Assembly: GCA_964019155.1 (NCBI GenBank)
Contig: OZ025245.1
Coordinates: forward strand, 32,077,545 to 32,141,544
Direction: 5' to 3'
DNA: 64,000 bases
DNA from: Osedax fenrisi
Lineage: Eukaryota; Annelida; Polychaeta; Sabellida; Siboglinidae
Of this stretch, positions 1-10,761 are shown in pieces. Made by a program: the position numbers and the translations under genes. Each line of letters opens with the position of its first letter. Positions within the stretch are counted from its first letter, which is position 1. The notes under the pieces are model-generated. The model searched no databases. It was given only the letters and a program-made list of their open reading frames with translations, and was not told the DNA's origin.

Positions 1-1505
1 GGGCTATTAAAGGTGGCTAATAGACTAGAGGGATGGTAGAGATGGACCGACCAGTACCCTGAGCCCGCTTAAATGGTGTGTTACTTCATCTAGTGTCAGT
101 GTAGCTTAATGTGGTATTTAGTAATCGCGAGATTAAGGTCCTTAGGGTCCTCAAGGCATATGCGTATCTTGCCATTAGCATGTTGTACATGAGGCTCTAT
201 ACCCAGTATGTAGGTTCGTGTACGCGCTTGATTACCCCTAGGGTTACCATGCCTTCAAGAGTGGCCTTGATCTCGTATCGGAGCGTGATAGGGCATCGAC
301 GGGGTGCATATATGCATATCTTATATATAAGATTGTTTGTGCGCATGAGTCGATAATAATCAGATAAGTTCCCTCAAAGTTTACAAAGGGTGCGAAACAT
401 TTAAGGTATTCCTTGACTAGATCCGCAGTGGATGCTAGTCATAGTTGCGCGTTTACGGAGCAATGCGTGGTCACTAACTTCAGTGCAGTGCTCGACGGGA
501 ATCCCAGGAGAACGGGTCCGGGGTGTCGACGACGTAGAATGCCGCTTCCGTCGTGTCAGAGCTGATCGTAAGCTCGAGCTTCCCGTACTGCGTCAGTGTG
601 CTACCATGGTAGACTGATAAACGTATATTGCTAGGTTGTAGGTACGGTAGATCACGTTTAGCGGGGTACATCTTATGGAATGTACGTAGTGGCAAGAGGT
701 CAGTGTCGCGCACCAATGTCGACCTTGACGAGGAGGTTAACAGTTGGGTGAAGGAAGCGTATATAGGTATACGTTTGGTAGCGGGACGTTATAGTGTCGA
801 ACACGACCTCTCACAGCTCGTGTTGATCTCGTGTTGGTGGTGCCTAGTCTGGTTCGAGTTCTATTGAGAACCACATTTAGCTGCCCAGTGTCCTTCACGG
901 TTTCAGTTACGGTACCTAAAGGCAGGACTTATGACCAGGTTCGTGAGAGGTAGTAAAGTTGGGACATGTAGCTGTACGGGTGTATTTGGATGTGTGTGGA
1001 GTGGATGTGTGTGGAGTGGATGTGTGTGGAGTGGATGTATGTGGAGTGGATGTGTGTGGAGTGTATGTATGGGGAGATGCGTGATGTGGTGTGTTGTTAC
1101 GTCGTGGGGAGTTGTGCTTACGTGTAACGAGGTTTACCGTAGCGCGGGATTGGGGTTGTAAGAAGGAGGCAATATCGGCCTCATGTATTCTTACATGGTA
1201 TATGACCGATTCCAAGGACATAGATTTATCCTGGGATAACATGAAGTCCTGGACGATGGGGTCATGAACTCCTATCACGAGTTGTTCCGTGAGGCGTGTG
1301 ATGAGAGTATTCTTCCTCCCAAGCGCTGTAGATCTAACGCCCGTCGCGTCCTAGCCAGAGGAGTACGTGGGCGAGTTTTGAAGCGACCTTGGTGCCTTCG
1401 AGCGGTCCTTCAAATGTCAGCTCAGCATGTTGCTTGAACTCGTATAGTTCAGCAGTGACGTTTTCTGACAGTCGAATGAAGGAGCGGAGAGGAGCGAGTT
1501 CATTG
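1..1505 (-). pseudogene. Decayed Ty3/gypsy-type LTR retrotransposon, gag to reverse transcriptase start
   Basis: Read on the minus strand from high to low coordinates, the order is gag, nucleocapsid, protease, reverse transcriptase, as in Ty3/gypsy elements. Gag-like protein lies at about 1500-960 (segments around ELYEFKQHAEL and PIVQDFMLSQDKSMSLE). A damaged zinc-knuckle region lies near 950-916. A retropepsin-like region runs from about 745 to 480 (LPLRTFHKMYP, then YGKLELTI). The start of a reverse transcriptase lies at about 315-100 (HAPRRCPITL, GVIKRV, EPTYWV) and runs off the window edge. Frameshifts and stops occur in every section, and the protease DTG motif reads DIG. It is therefore dead. 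Its G+C content is much higher than its surroundings. No LTR or primer-binding site was recognised. Part of it (332-1505) was copied in the tandem duplication. Confidence 0.8.
975..1062 (-). repeat. 15-base minisatellite inside the gag remnant
   Basis: A 15-base unit (tggatgtgtgtggag on the plus strand) is repeated about five times, ending in degenerate units. On the minus strand it encodes an in-frame TPHTS repeat between the gag segment and the damaged zinc knuckle. The same array is at 11406-11495. Confidence 0.75.
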
Positions 1506-1703
1506 CTTTCACCATGTTATAATAACCTGTGTATAATAGAATATGGTTAATTATATATAATTATAATTATATGACTATCCCGCAGCTTTCAAATAATGTA
1601 TATAGAGAAAAGGGGTTCAGTATCAAAGTTTATTATCAATCAAGTATAGCAATAACATATATGAACAACGTATCGTGGCATACTGTTAGATATATATACG
1701 ATT

Positions 1704-1735
1704 AGGGGGCGTGGCTTATGGTGAAGCTCTCAGCC
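1704..1735 (+). promoter_or_regulatory. GC-box-like and CCAAT-like motifs (weak)
   Basis: A run agggggcgtggc lies about 20 bases before agccaatag, an unusual pair in such A+T-rich DNA. The same pair occurs at 12135-12170. It could belong to an old retroelement control region, but no transcript start or coding region follows closely, so the call is tentative. Confidence 0.15.
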
Positions 1736-1954
1736 AATAGCTAGTCACATGTGCCGGACACATTCCTGCCCTGGACAGTGTCACGGTCTATAGCTCGCAA
1801 TAACAAGGTTGTTACGAGTCGATATGGTATGTCGAATACTATTACATAAGAACCTCGTGTCTTGCATTTAGACTATGACGTTCATATACGTATGTTGCGA
1901 ATACTTATATGTGTATGTGAACGTGGATACTTATACGTATATATGTATACGTAT

Positions 1955-1985
<31 letters not shown>

Positions 1986-2135
1986 GTGAATACATGTATA
2001 TGAGTAGACATATAACAGTAACTAGTTATACATTTATATTTTTATAGTTTATAGTTTGAAATAAAAAGTATGCCAAAATGTAAACTTTTACCAGTCAAAT
2101 TGAACAATTTAAACTCGACATATAATAATGTATTG

Positions 2136-2460
2136 TCATAAAAATATGAACGGGCATCCCTCTCTACGATGAACGGAGGCTGGGTGAGTTGATTGCTTTA
2201 CTCGCTGCTTTTCTAGTTTCATAGTTGTATTACGTAAATCCCATAAACTATTCTTAGGATCTAGCTGGTATATTCGGTATATCTCTCTCGCTTTAGCGAT
2301 ATCTTTATCTCGGATAGCTTTACATATTCCTTCAATGACAATACATTCTCTTTGATCATTCTGATAATGCAACCCGGAACCCGATTAGCAGTTTTAAACA
2401 TCATCCATAGGCTATTGGCTAAATCATAGATTGACTCACCATCATATTGAATTCGATTAT
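2136..2460 (-). pseudogene. Second gag-like retroelement fragment, frameshifted
   Basis: On the minus strand one frame reads YDGESIYDLANSLW and then MFKTANRVPG. The next frame carries on with DQRECIVIEGICKAIRDKDI and about 45 further residues rich in charged amino acids, to a stop at 2136. The layout (GES..DL..L....A, then a conserved Arg-rich helix region) resembles the middle of retrotransposon Gag proteins. A frameshift near 2376 separates the two halves. It is distinct from the gag at 960-1505 and may come from another element. Unlike its A+T-rich surroundings it is about half G+C in places. The assignment rests on pattern similarity only. Confidence 0.4.
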
Positions 2461-2464
2461 AAAA

Positions 2465-3769
2465 TAATTGTCATGATGGTCCGTTATCTAATGAAAATGT
2501 GTCTGATATCGCTTCTCTGAGTATGCCCTCCTAGTCAGTAGATTTACTTAATTCACGGAGTTCTATCTCTAGTCTTACCTACGATATGATTTAATAATAT
2601 ACTACTGTAATTACATGACGGATAATCTGCCATAAACTTACTCGCCTCATTCGTCCATCTCTTAATCAATATATATATGACTTATACCCTCCCTTTAATT
2701 CGGTTAATTTCATAGCCTTTCTCCGAACACCACACGGATAACGAATATTATTATTATTATTATCAGATTTAGGCAATGCCAGGGTAATTATAGAAGCAGT
2801 GTTGCTTATAGAGACATTACCCCTGTAATATATAGTAGATATATACTACACACAAATAATAACACATTTATAACAATATAAATAGAGCTAACATTTTGGA
2901 ATAGAGAGGCAACCTCCCTTAACTGCATATCGCCGTGTCTTAGTGTAGGATAGAGTACCCAGGTTTGCAGCGTTAATTGCAACAAAGTGAAGTCTGTTTA
3001 TATACTTTATTGAAGTAAATACCTGTTGAATATAATAACATAAATAACATAATAATAATATTAACGACAATGCCAATATGTACCAACCCGTTGAGAATCA
3101 AGATGTATCAATCTCACCGAACGGCGTTCATTCATAGGAAAATAACAATATGAAATTGATAAGTGATAAAATATTTAATTGCAAATTGAAATATACACAT
3201 GGCTATGACATCAACCGAGCGTGAAGCCTAAAACAATGTAGGGTAACCTAACAGGGCACTTTTCCGGTAATTGTCTCGATCTATTGGGCTTAGGTAAAGG
3301 ATACTTATTATTATAATAGTTTTACTTCCACAATTATAACATGTACATGCCTATATCATACCCAGAGCCATTAACTCCTTCTATTTAGATAAATTAATTA
3401 GCAATACGGCAAGCATTTGCCGCGTAATACTATTCATATTAGGCCTAGTCACAGGTAATTTCGGGGGGGGGGGGGGGGGTATGGGACGATATATATAGGT
3501 AGGTATATAATTGTACTAGGTATTCTCCTAGGAGTTATACAGTAAGTACCTACACCCTTTGTTCTTATTGCCGGTACTGGTGCAGACACGTGTGTGATGG
3601 GGACATTGTGCACATAGCTAACATCGAATGCTATTCAAATGGATAGCTTCTCAATGCATATATTAATATTCAGACTTATATTATATGTATTATAGTATAT
3701 ATAGAGACAAATGATAAATATTAATATAAAAATTAATAATATAAATTGCTAACAGATAGCAATAACACC
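2465..3769. other. Non-coding stretch with a G-run
   Basis: No coding region was recognised on either strand. It contains an (att)n run near 2749, a run of 17 G at 3463-3479 (14 G at 13883-13896 in the right copy) and several A+T palindromes. The G-run is the only long homopolymer of G or C in the window apart from one of nine near 57862. Confidence 0.6.
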
Positions 3770-4056
3770 ATGAGAGACACTCTCGTCATCTCCCCCGATA
3801 TGGAGATTGACTGTGGTAAACCTTACTATCATCGAGAGCATCGCTAAGGAGTCTGTTCTTCTGTTTAAGTTTATTGCGATGGTCTACATCATCATCATCA
3901 TCATCATCATCGTATCTCTCTCGGTTACCATGGTTACATATAGAACGTCCAACTGTGGCTGGTAGTCTGGCATATCTTCTCGTTGGTTCTCATGCTGCCT
4001 ACTGGTAAGGGTATACATGTGTAGACTATGTGTGTCAGGGTCACGAGGTCACACAG
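3770..4056 (+). pseudogene. Two phase-matched exons, left copy, interrupted by TAA
   Basis: Exon 1 (3770-3815) starts at an ATG in a good context (acaccATGag) and encodes MRDTLVISPDMEIDC before a gtaaac donor. Exon 2 (3944-4056) follows an atatag acceptor. The one base left over from exon 1 plus two bases of exon 2 form a Glu codon, and exon 2 then runs to a strong cag|gtgggt donor. Exon 2 here contains a TAA stop at 4006-4008 where the right copy has CAA. The same change creates ctg|gtaagg, a good donor sequence. I do not recognise the protein. The minus strand of exon 2 is also open, so strand is not certain. Confidence 0.4.
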
Positions 4057-5209
4057 GTGGGTATCACATGATAGCAGTACTAGGTGATGATAGAGAGGCT
4101 GTAGAGAAGCTGTAGAGAGGCTGTAGAGAAGATGAAGGACATAACGTAATGATGCGGATATGTAGGTTATGAGTGGATGTAACGTTTCTATGTTCAAACA
4201 ATATATACTTACAGGTGGGGCTAGTATTATAAGTTAATGTTTGACCTTGTTAATATTGTTATTATTATTATGTTTTACTATGTAGATAATATTCATATCT
4301 ATATATAGAGGTATACCTTTATAAAATCGTAAGACAATGAAAATTATAGTGAATTTATAGTTTTTTTAAATACGAAGTGATTTATTTTGAGAACTATCTA
4401 ATATAATTATTTCTATAGTTTATTTACTTTACTAAAAGTATCTATATATTAGTTATATCTCAGACATTTCTATACAAGATTCATCATAGGGTTCATATTC
4501 TTTAAAGACTTAAATAATGGAGATATATTGTCAAATATAGGCTTCTAAAGTTTTACTTGTATTTTCTAAATAATAAATTAGAATAAAATGCTAATATTAC
4601 TGTTTCTTATATAAAAGTTTATAAAATATTATGTATATTAATATATTATAAAATTATTTATAGAATATGTACATGATTGAACATAATGAACTAACAATCT
4701 TTTCAGTGACATAGTTAGTTTAAATTTCTATATCTACAATGCATTTTTCAGTACTTTCATTTAGACGAGGCATATTTTTAGTAAATATATCGTTTCTGTT
4801 AGAATTTCAATCGATAAATAAATAAGAATGTCCAAATACATTTTTTCAACCATTGGCTTTACTTTTACATAATAGAACATATATTTATATCAATCAACTA
4901 TTTTTTGTTGATATTTTAAATACAATTTTAAAATTGAGAATAAATTAATAAAACTAAACGTAATAATTTAAACCCATTATTATGATCATATATTTAAAAT
5001 TGAATTAATTAAATATTAATCTAAATAATTAAAATATATATCTAAATCTCATATAGTTACTTTTGTATGACATATTAAATATCATATTAAATATAATGAA
5101 TTAAATTTAATATTTTAATAAAAACAATATTTAACAAAAATTATATTGTAGGTTTCACCCATAATATTATATATGTTTAAATATAAGTTTGAGAACATGT
5201 TTAATGTGA
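4057..5209. other. A+T-rich stretch without genes
   Basis: It holds a short degenerate tandem repeat (gagaggctgta units, 4090-4135) and then about 1 kb of very A+T-rich DNA. The part 4545-4870 has a diverged inverted relative at 35280-35610. The right-copy counterpart is 14474-15650. Confidence 0.6.
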
Positions 5210-5653
5210 TGGTTAGGATGAGGTTAAGGTTATTGAGAGAATAAATACTAACATCTCTGCGAACTTCACAAAGATCTGTCTCCACAGTCTCCGCCATCAG
5301 GATGTACTCATGATAGGGTGATGATAGGTGAGGGGTAACATCTGAGGGTGAGGGGTAATTGTGGAGAGGAGGGAGTGGATGTATGAGGATTTGGCAGTGA
5401 GAGAGGGGGATGGTGAGCAGGAGGAGTATGAGGAGTTGGAGGATCAGACATGAGGATTAGGTTAGAGGGAAGGAGGATGAGATAATGCGTACCTTTCACT
5501 GATGATGATGCATCCTCCTTGACCTCTGGTTACAGGACAGAAGCTTGATGTTCAGCCACATCTAGTTCATCATCTAGACCTCCACTGCTGGGGAACTGCT
5601 GTTCTGCCTGGTACGAGGGGTACGTGAGAGTGGTGCAATGCTGTACTATAGTA
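5210..5653 (-). repeat. Exon-like module, first of three copies
   Basis: This ~440-base G+C-richer module recurs at 15653-16096 and, more diverged, at 20560-21002. On the minus strand it contains splice-flanked open segments. The first (5607 to 5534) encodes AEQQFPSSGGLDDELDVAEH. The next is a short EDASSSVK segment. The third reads VTPHLSSPYHEYILMAETVE and continues to a gttcgc or gttagt donor. The last two join in phase (AAA G|AT GTT). The first can also be read on the plus strand between ttacag and cctg|gtacga, so strand is unsure. The product is unrecognised. It may be part of a dispersed gene family or a retropseudogene. Confidence 0.35.
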
Positions 5654-7059
5654 CATAGCCTCTAGGCTGTGTTGTGAGGTGAGGTGAACAGATCACAGCA
5701 GTCTTAAGTGAAGTCGCTCCAGTTAATATTATAATCATAATTAAATATGTGAAAACTATTTAATAACAAAATTAAATAATGTGTTCTATTGTTTCTAAAT
5801 AGCTTCAAAACTTTAATTATTTAACTTTAATGTTTTCTATTGTTGTTGTCTAGTAATAACAATAGCCCCAACAAACAATTTAAATATAAATATTATATAT
5901 AAACAAAATATATTATTGTATATAAATATTCATATATACTGGTGCAGTTAGTGATAGTGATAGTCTGTTGAATATTCAAATCTTACTTTATAGGAAAGTC
6001 TCTATTGAGTTTTTAGAAGATATTGAATTTTTCATATGTGTATCTACATAGATAAAAAAAACTAAATTATCTTTAATTTTAAAAAGTGTGAGTTAGTGGA
6101 AGTTAACTGTATACATACATATATATATATATATATATGTGGGTATGAGATATTGTATTAAAAAATATATCCTGAACTATTATTATTTTATAATAAAATA
6201 TCCTGCGCTTTTCTCATTCTAATAAGATGTATTAAAACTATGTAATGTACAGGGATGGGTAGTGATGGATATATATAACATCTACTTATATAATAAAGAT
6301 CAAATGATCATTGTGTTAGTAGAGGTTAAAGTAAACAATACCATGCTATATTGCTAACTTAGAACTTCAGTCTGTATTATACACCCTATATCAGCCTGTA
6401 ATTATAGCCGTTCACACACAGACTGCCAGGTTTTGATATTAGAGGTAATCTTGCTATTTAGGGCTGTATTATTTAGTGTGAAAGTAACATAATGCTATTT
6501 GTTATTGTTAGTATATTTACAATATATTCACATGATATTAAAATATACAATATATAAATAAATAAAATTCTTCTCACACATTAGATTTAATAGTTGCATA
6601 ATTCTGATTATATACAATATTAAGATTATAATGTAGTATATAAAATGATTATTTAATAATGCTTTATCAATGATTAGTACAAGAATAAATGTATATTAAT
6701 TGTTATTTTTTGAAAAAATAAATGTAATTAATTATAAAAAATTGTATATTGATTAATTACTATTGAATTTCACTTTATTCTAGGATATTGATAGTGACTA
6801 TTTTTGTTAAGGAATCACCTCTATATTAATATATAAAAGATTTTATTTATTTGAAATATTAAGTATATAATAGGGATACAGTTACTGTTACATTTGAAAT
6901 ATTTAATAGATTATTATAAAAATTGTATTATATGATATTAGTGAATTACATTTAAATAAATTATAAATTGAATTTATCTTGAAATATCATAAAAAGTATA
7001 TTTTATGACATACCAATTATACAATTTAAAAAATATGTATTTATTTTTTATTATAATGA

Positions 7060-7470
7060 CAGAACCTTATTATTTTGCCATCTGGTTTGATATTGACTTG
7101 ATATACTTTTGTTGACACTCTCACCATGTAAAATAATAAATAAATTATTAATTAATTTAATATTAGATATATTAATTAATTACCTTTCTATTTCACAATG
7201 TTTTTGATATTGAATTGATCTACTTTTGTTGACCATGTAAATTTATAAATAATTGATTAATATATTTAAAATATTATATATATTAATTAAAAACCTTTGT
7301 AGTAACCACCCCATTTTGTTTGATATTGACTTGATCCACTTTTCTAGAAACACTCACCATGTAAATTAATTAATTAATTAAAACTTAATATAAATGTATT
7401 AAATATTAATAACCTTTGCAATATCTTCAATTTGATTTGTTCAACTTTTGTTGATGGCTCACTATAAAGA
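7060..7470. repeat. Minisatellite of about four ~120-base units
   Basis: A core close to tttgatattgacttgatcta followed by cttttgttga, ctcaccatgtaaa and an A+T-rich spacer ending in aaccttt recurs near 7085, 7205, 7320 and 7430. The units differ in spacer length. The same array lies at 22385-22790 in the right copy. No coding potential was seen. Confidence 0.7.
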
Positions 7471-7884
7471 TAAATGTATTATCAATGTATTTTAAATATT
7501 AAATATGTTAATAGTTTACCTTTATATTCCACTATATGTTTTAATATAACTGTACACTATACATAACTAATATATCAATATAATTTTATATTACTTATAT
7601 TTATTTATAATAATCAATACAATAATAAGCAAGTTATATAATAGGTGTATTATGGAACAATTACTTATTAATGACTATTAGTATTTATAGTGAACACATT
7701 TTTCTTATATTTACATGTAACTATCTATTTATAGAACAGACTTGCTTCCCCCATTAATTAATAGAAATCATCATTAAGTTGATGGTACTTATTTTATTTT
7801 AATACAAAGTAAGTAATGTATCACAATTTCACTAGTAGTTTTTACATAGTATATGACTCTTTATTGCTCAAATCTAAAGCATGA

Positions 7885-8030
7885 TGCAGTCTCAGTCTCA
7901 GTTACCTAAAGTTTCAACTCGACTCGGGCTCGTTTTGTTAGAGTCTCGGCTCGGCTTGGGCTCGTTTTTTTTCCGAAAATGAAAGTCTCAGCTCGGCATC
8001 AAAAGCTCGGCATCATTTATATCCCTAATA
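7885..8030. other. G+C-richer island with ctcagtctc/ctcggctcgg repeats
   Basis: A 150-base island stands out of very A+T-rich DNA and is made of short degenerate repeats (ctcggct, gggctcgttt). The counterpart is 23205-23350, which has one more agtctc unit. It shows no splice signals or long frame, and the origin is unclear. Confidence 0.5.
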
Positions 8031-9151
8031 TATATATATATATGTTAAATATATAAGTAAAATATATATTTAAATATTATATACTCTATATAATATGTAT
8101 ATTTATATAAATATAATTAATATATATATGCTTTTATAGGCTTACTCGAAATGTAATGCAGCTAAAAAAAACCTGTAAAAGTAAAAATAAACCCAACCAA
8201 ACCAAACTAAACCAAACCAGTGAAAATTCAAAATTAAATCATAATATCATTATTTTATTAAATATATTTATATATATACACGTGATATTTTATCTTATTT
8301 ATTTAGATAATATAGATACTAAACGAAAAACTATTAGTAAAATTGTCATAAATTAAATAGATTATTACTAAGACATACATCTTATTTTTAATATAGATTA
8401 GGTTAATTTTAGAGTTTTTAATATCAAGGTTAATTAGATCTATATATTGTGATATATCATTTGCCAAGTTAATTAAAAATAGTAAATATTCAGTGACCAG
8501 TAACTATTTTTACAAGACCACCTATTTTCACCTATGTATTTACATTTAAATGTTTATACATATAAAACAAGAGTCACACATGCAAATAAAATAACTATAA
8601 CATTTTTAATTATAATTATATATTTTAACTATTATATAATAAAATTAGTGAGTATAAATAAAATTCCAAAATAACTATATAATAAACTATATATATAATA
8701 TTAAATAATCGAATAAATTCAAAAACTAATTTTAAATAAATAATTATAATTATATTATAATAAAACAATATAAAACAGATATTATTTAGAATGACAATAT
8801 TAATTAAATAGAAACAAAAATTAAATTAAAAGATAAAATATATGAATAGAATACAATTCACAAATATGAATGAATATATATTTTATAACTAAATATATCT
8901 ATTATATTTGTTACAAAGATGGACATCATTGAAATATAATGATATATACCACTGAAAAGTATGTATTTCGGAGTACAAAAGTTACAATTTCAGAAATAGA
9001 AAACATATGTCCTGAGCTTGATTATATATAGTTAAATTTACTTTATAATGATGTGTTCACATATAATATCTTACTTTTAAATACATTCAAAAAGATCTCA
9101 AATTACATAAGTTTATTATTTAAATTTTATATAATAAATTAAATATTTATA

Positions 9152-9352
9152 ATGAACATTTATAAATGGCAATTAATTATTATTATTATTATAATGTTTG
9201 TTAAAGGGGTACATAGTTCACACACTTGCTATAGCAGTATACTACAGTATATTACCATAGCGAAGGTAATGCAAGGGCTTTGCTACTACTATACTTACAT
9301 GTTGGTAAATAATTGTAATATTGCCAACATTTCATATCTTTATAAACTATAA
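9152..9352 (+). CDS. Possible first exon or small ORF with signal-peptide-like start, left copy
   Basis: ATG opens a 66-codon frame starting MNIYKWQLIIIIIIMFVKGV. A short basic start, a run of Ile and then small residues (GVHSS) look like a secretion signal, followed by Cys-containing sequence. A gcgaag|gtaatg donor at about codon 38 would fit a first exon. However, the Ile run is just an (att)n microsatellite, and no later exon was found. The region is kept in both duplication copies with one changed residue. The evidence is weak. Confidence 0.2.
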   Translation: MNIYKWQLIIIIIIMFVKGVHSSHTCYSSILQYITIAKVMQGLCYYYTYMLVNNCNIANISYLYKL

Positions 9353-10045
9353 ATATAGTTATATTCATGTACAGAAAGAATTGTATTATATTAGAATAAT
9401 CACATTGTGAGAACGAGTAGACAATAAATCATTATATATATTTACATAGTCAAGTATAATTATTATGAATATATAACATGTATGTATATTCATGTGTAAT
9501 AACCAATTATAACCCACATATAAATAATGTATACATTATTCACAGACATCTAAAATCTAACCTTTAGGTTGGTTTAGCCTCAGAAGCAGTGATGCAACCA
9601 TAACTAATTAGTATTAATACTGTATACGTAATATTGCGTAACGAAGTGACATGTTAAATGAGGGTAGATGTTGTCAGAGCGACTGGTAACTATTTAATGA
9701 ACTCTCTATTATACCTACTGATAATAACACACGTAATTATATTTCTGGAGGGGTGTGAATTAATACGCGGGTAATTAATCCGCGAGAAAGTAGATCTCGA
9801 TAAAATGTATGTATTATATATACAAGGACATATCCTTGACATATCTTTATAATACGAATTACAATATATACGTTTACGAATATCGTAATGTTATTCGTGA
9901 TAAAACTTATGTAGGTTTAATCGTTACAACATGTAATATACCTAGGGGAGTGTATACTAATATAACAATACATTGATAGATAACAATTGAATACATGTAT
10001 ACATATATATATACGTGATATATGACACCCGTATGTTACTATATC

Positions 10046-10106
<61 letters not shown>

Positions 10107-10743
10107 AGTGTGTGTATTTACAGTGAAAGCTAGCTGTATAATATAGTTAACTACTTTGAGAATCACGCTGCGAATATTTACTATATTTATTAATAGTCAT
10201 ATATTTACAATATTGTGTAGAATTCTGGGAATTTCCCAGTAAACAAAGTGAACAAAAATATGTTTTTTAAATGTTTTTAGAATTATACAAAAGATAAAAG
10301 ATAAACTTTGTTATATTGCTAAATTTCATTTTAAATTATACAAAAAATTACAAAAAAAATATTAAAAAATTACAAAAAAAATATTAAAAAATTAAATTTT
10401 TTAAAATTATAAATGTTTTTATTATATGATTTTGAACACTTGTATAATATTGCAATTGTGATCGCTATGGAGTCTATTACAAAGGATCGATGATCGTGAT
10501 GACGTCATCACTGACCATCACTATTGCTCACAATACCTACTATATAATACTGTCATTAGGATATGATAATACTCGGTTTAAAAAGCATATTATAATATAT
10601 TTAAACTAATAAAGCATATTTATATATAAACGTAAACCAACGTATCATGTTATATCTGTCGCATTCACACATATCGTCAAAGGCAGGATTACTAACATCG
10701 ATAGTGCGATAGTTATCTCGCACCTCAATGGTCAATACGTCGT

Positions 10744-10761
10744 ATTGTTTGTATTGTTTGT
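10744..10761. other. Junction between the tandem copies with a duplicated 9-mer
   Basis: The 9-mer attgtttgt occurs twice in direct succession exactly where homology to the end of the right copy stops and homology to the start of the left copy begins. Only one such 9-mer is present at base 332, and none at 26106. A short templated insertion with almost no homology is typical of end joining or replication template switching, which is my inference. Confidence 0.75.

Larger units (their letters stand above)
5654..10743. other. B half of the left copy: A+T-rich, no confirmed gene
   Basis: Apart from the minisatellite, the G+C island and the small ORF listed separately, this is extremely A+T-rich intergenic or intronic DNA. 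A (ta)n(tg)n microsatellite lies at 10040-10100. The last 60 bases are the left arm of the hairpin that is complete at 26040-26206. The counterpart is 21003-26106. Confidence 0.7.
332..10744. repeat. Left copy of a large tandem duplication (deletion derivative)
   Basis: This block repeats 10753-26106 almost base for base, except that the right copy has an extra 4.9 kb at 16097-21002. Differences are scattered substitutions and small indels: an 11-base gap near 1315 relative to 11736, a G-run of 17 against 14 bases, and about 30 bases near 5880 that are missing from the right copy. Left of base 332 the gypsy-type reverse transcriptase continues naturally, so this edge is the ancestral left flank. 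The near identity means a recent event, or possibly two alleles placed in tandem by the assembler. Confidence 0.9.

Noticed and set aside
432..617. Plus-strand frames at 432-617 and 628-867 and their right-copy twins
   Set aside because: They are antisense shadows of the gypsy-type protease and spacer region on the minus strand.
931..1161. Gly/Trp/Cys repeat protein on the plus strand
   Set aside because: It is the antisense translation of the 15-base minisatellite inside the gag remnant.
3463..3479. G-quadruplex or telomere-like signal
   Set aside because: It is a simple homopolymer that varies between copies (17 and 14). Phrases such as ctaaccctaa near 17901 occur once and form no telomere array.
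4351..4380. Promoter calls from TATA-like sequences
   Set aside because: TATA motifs are everywhere in this A+T-rich DNA and carry no weight without a gene start.
6250..6300. CRISPR array or prokaryotic operon content
   Set aside because: No regularly spaced direct repeats with unique spacers, no ribosome binding sites and no gene clusters are present anywhere in the window.
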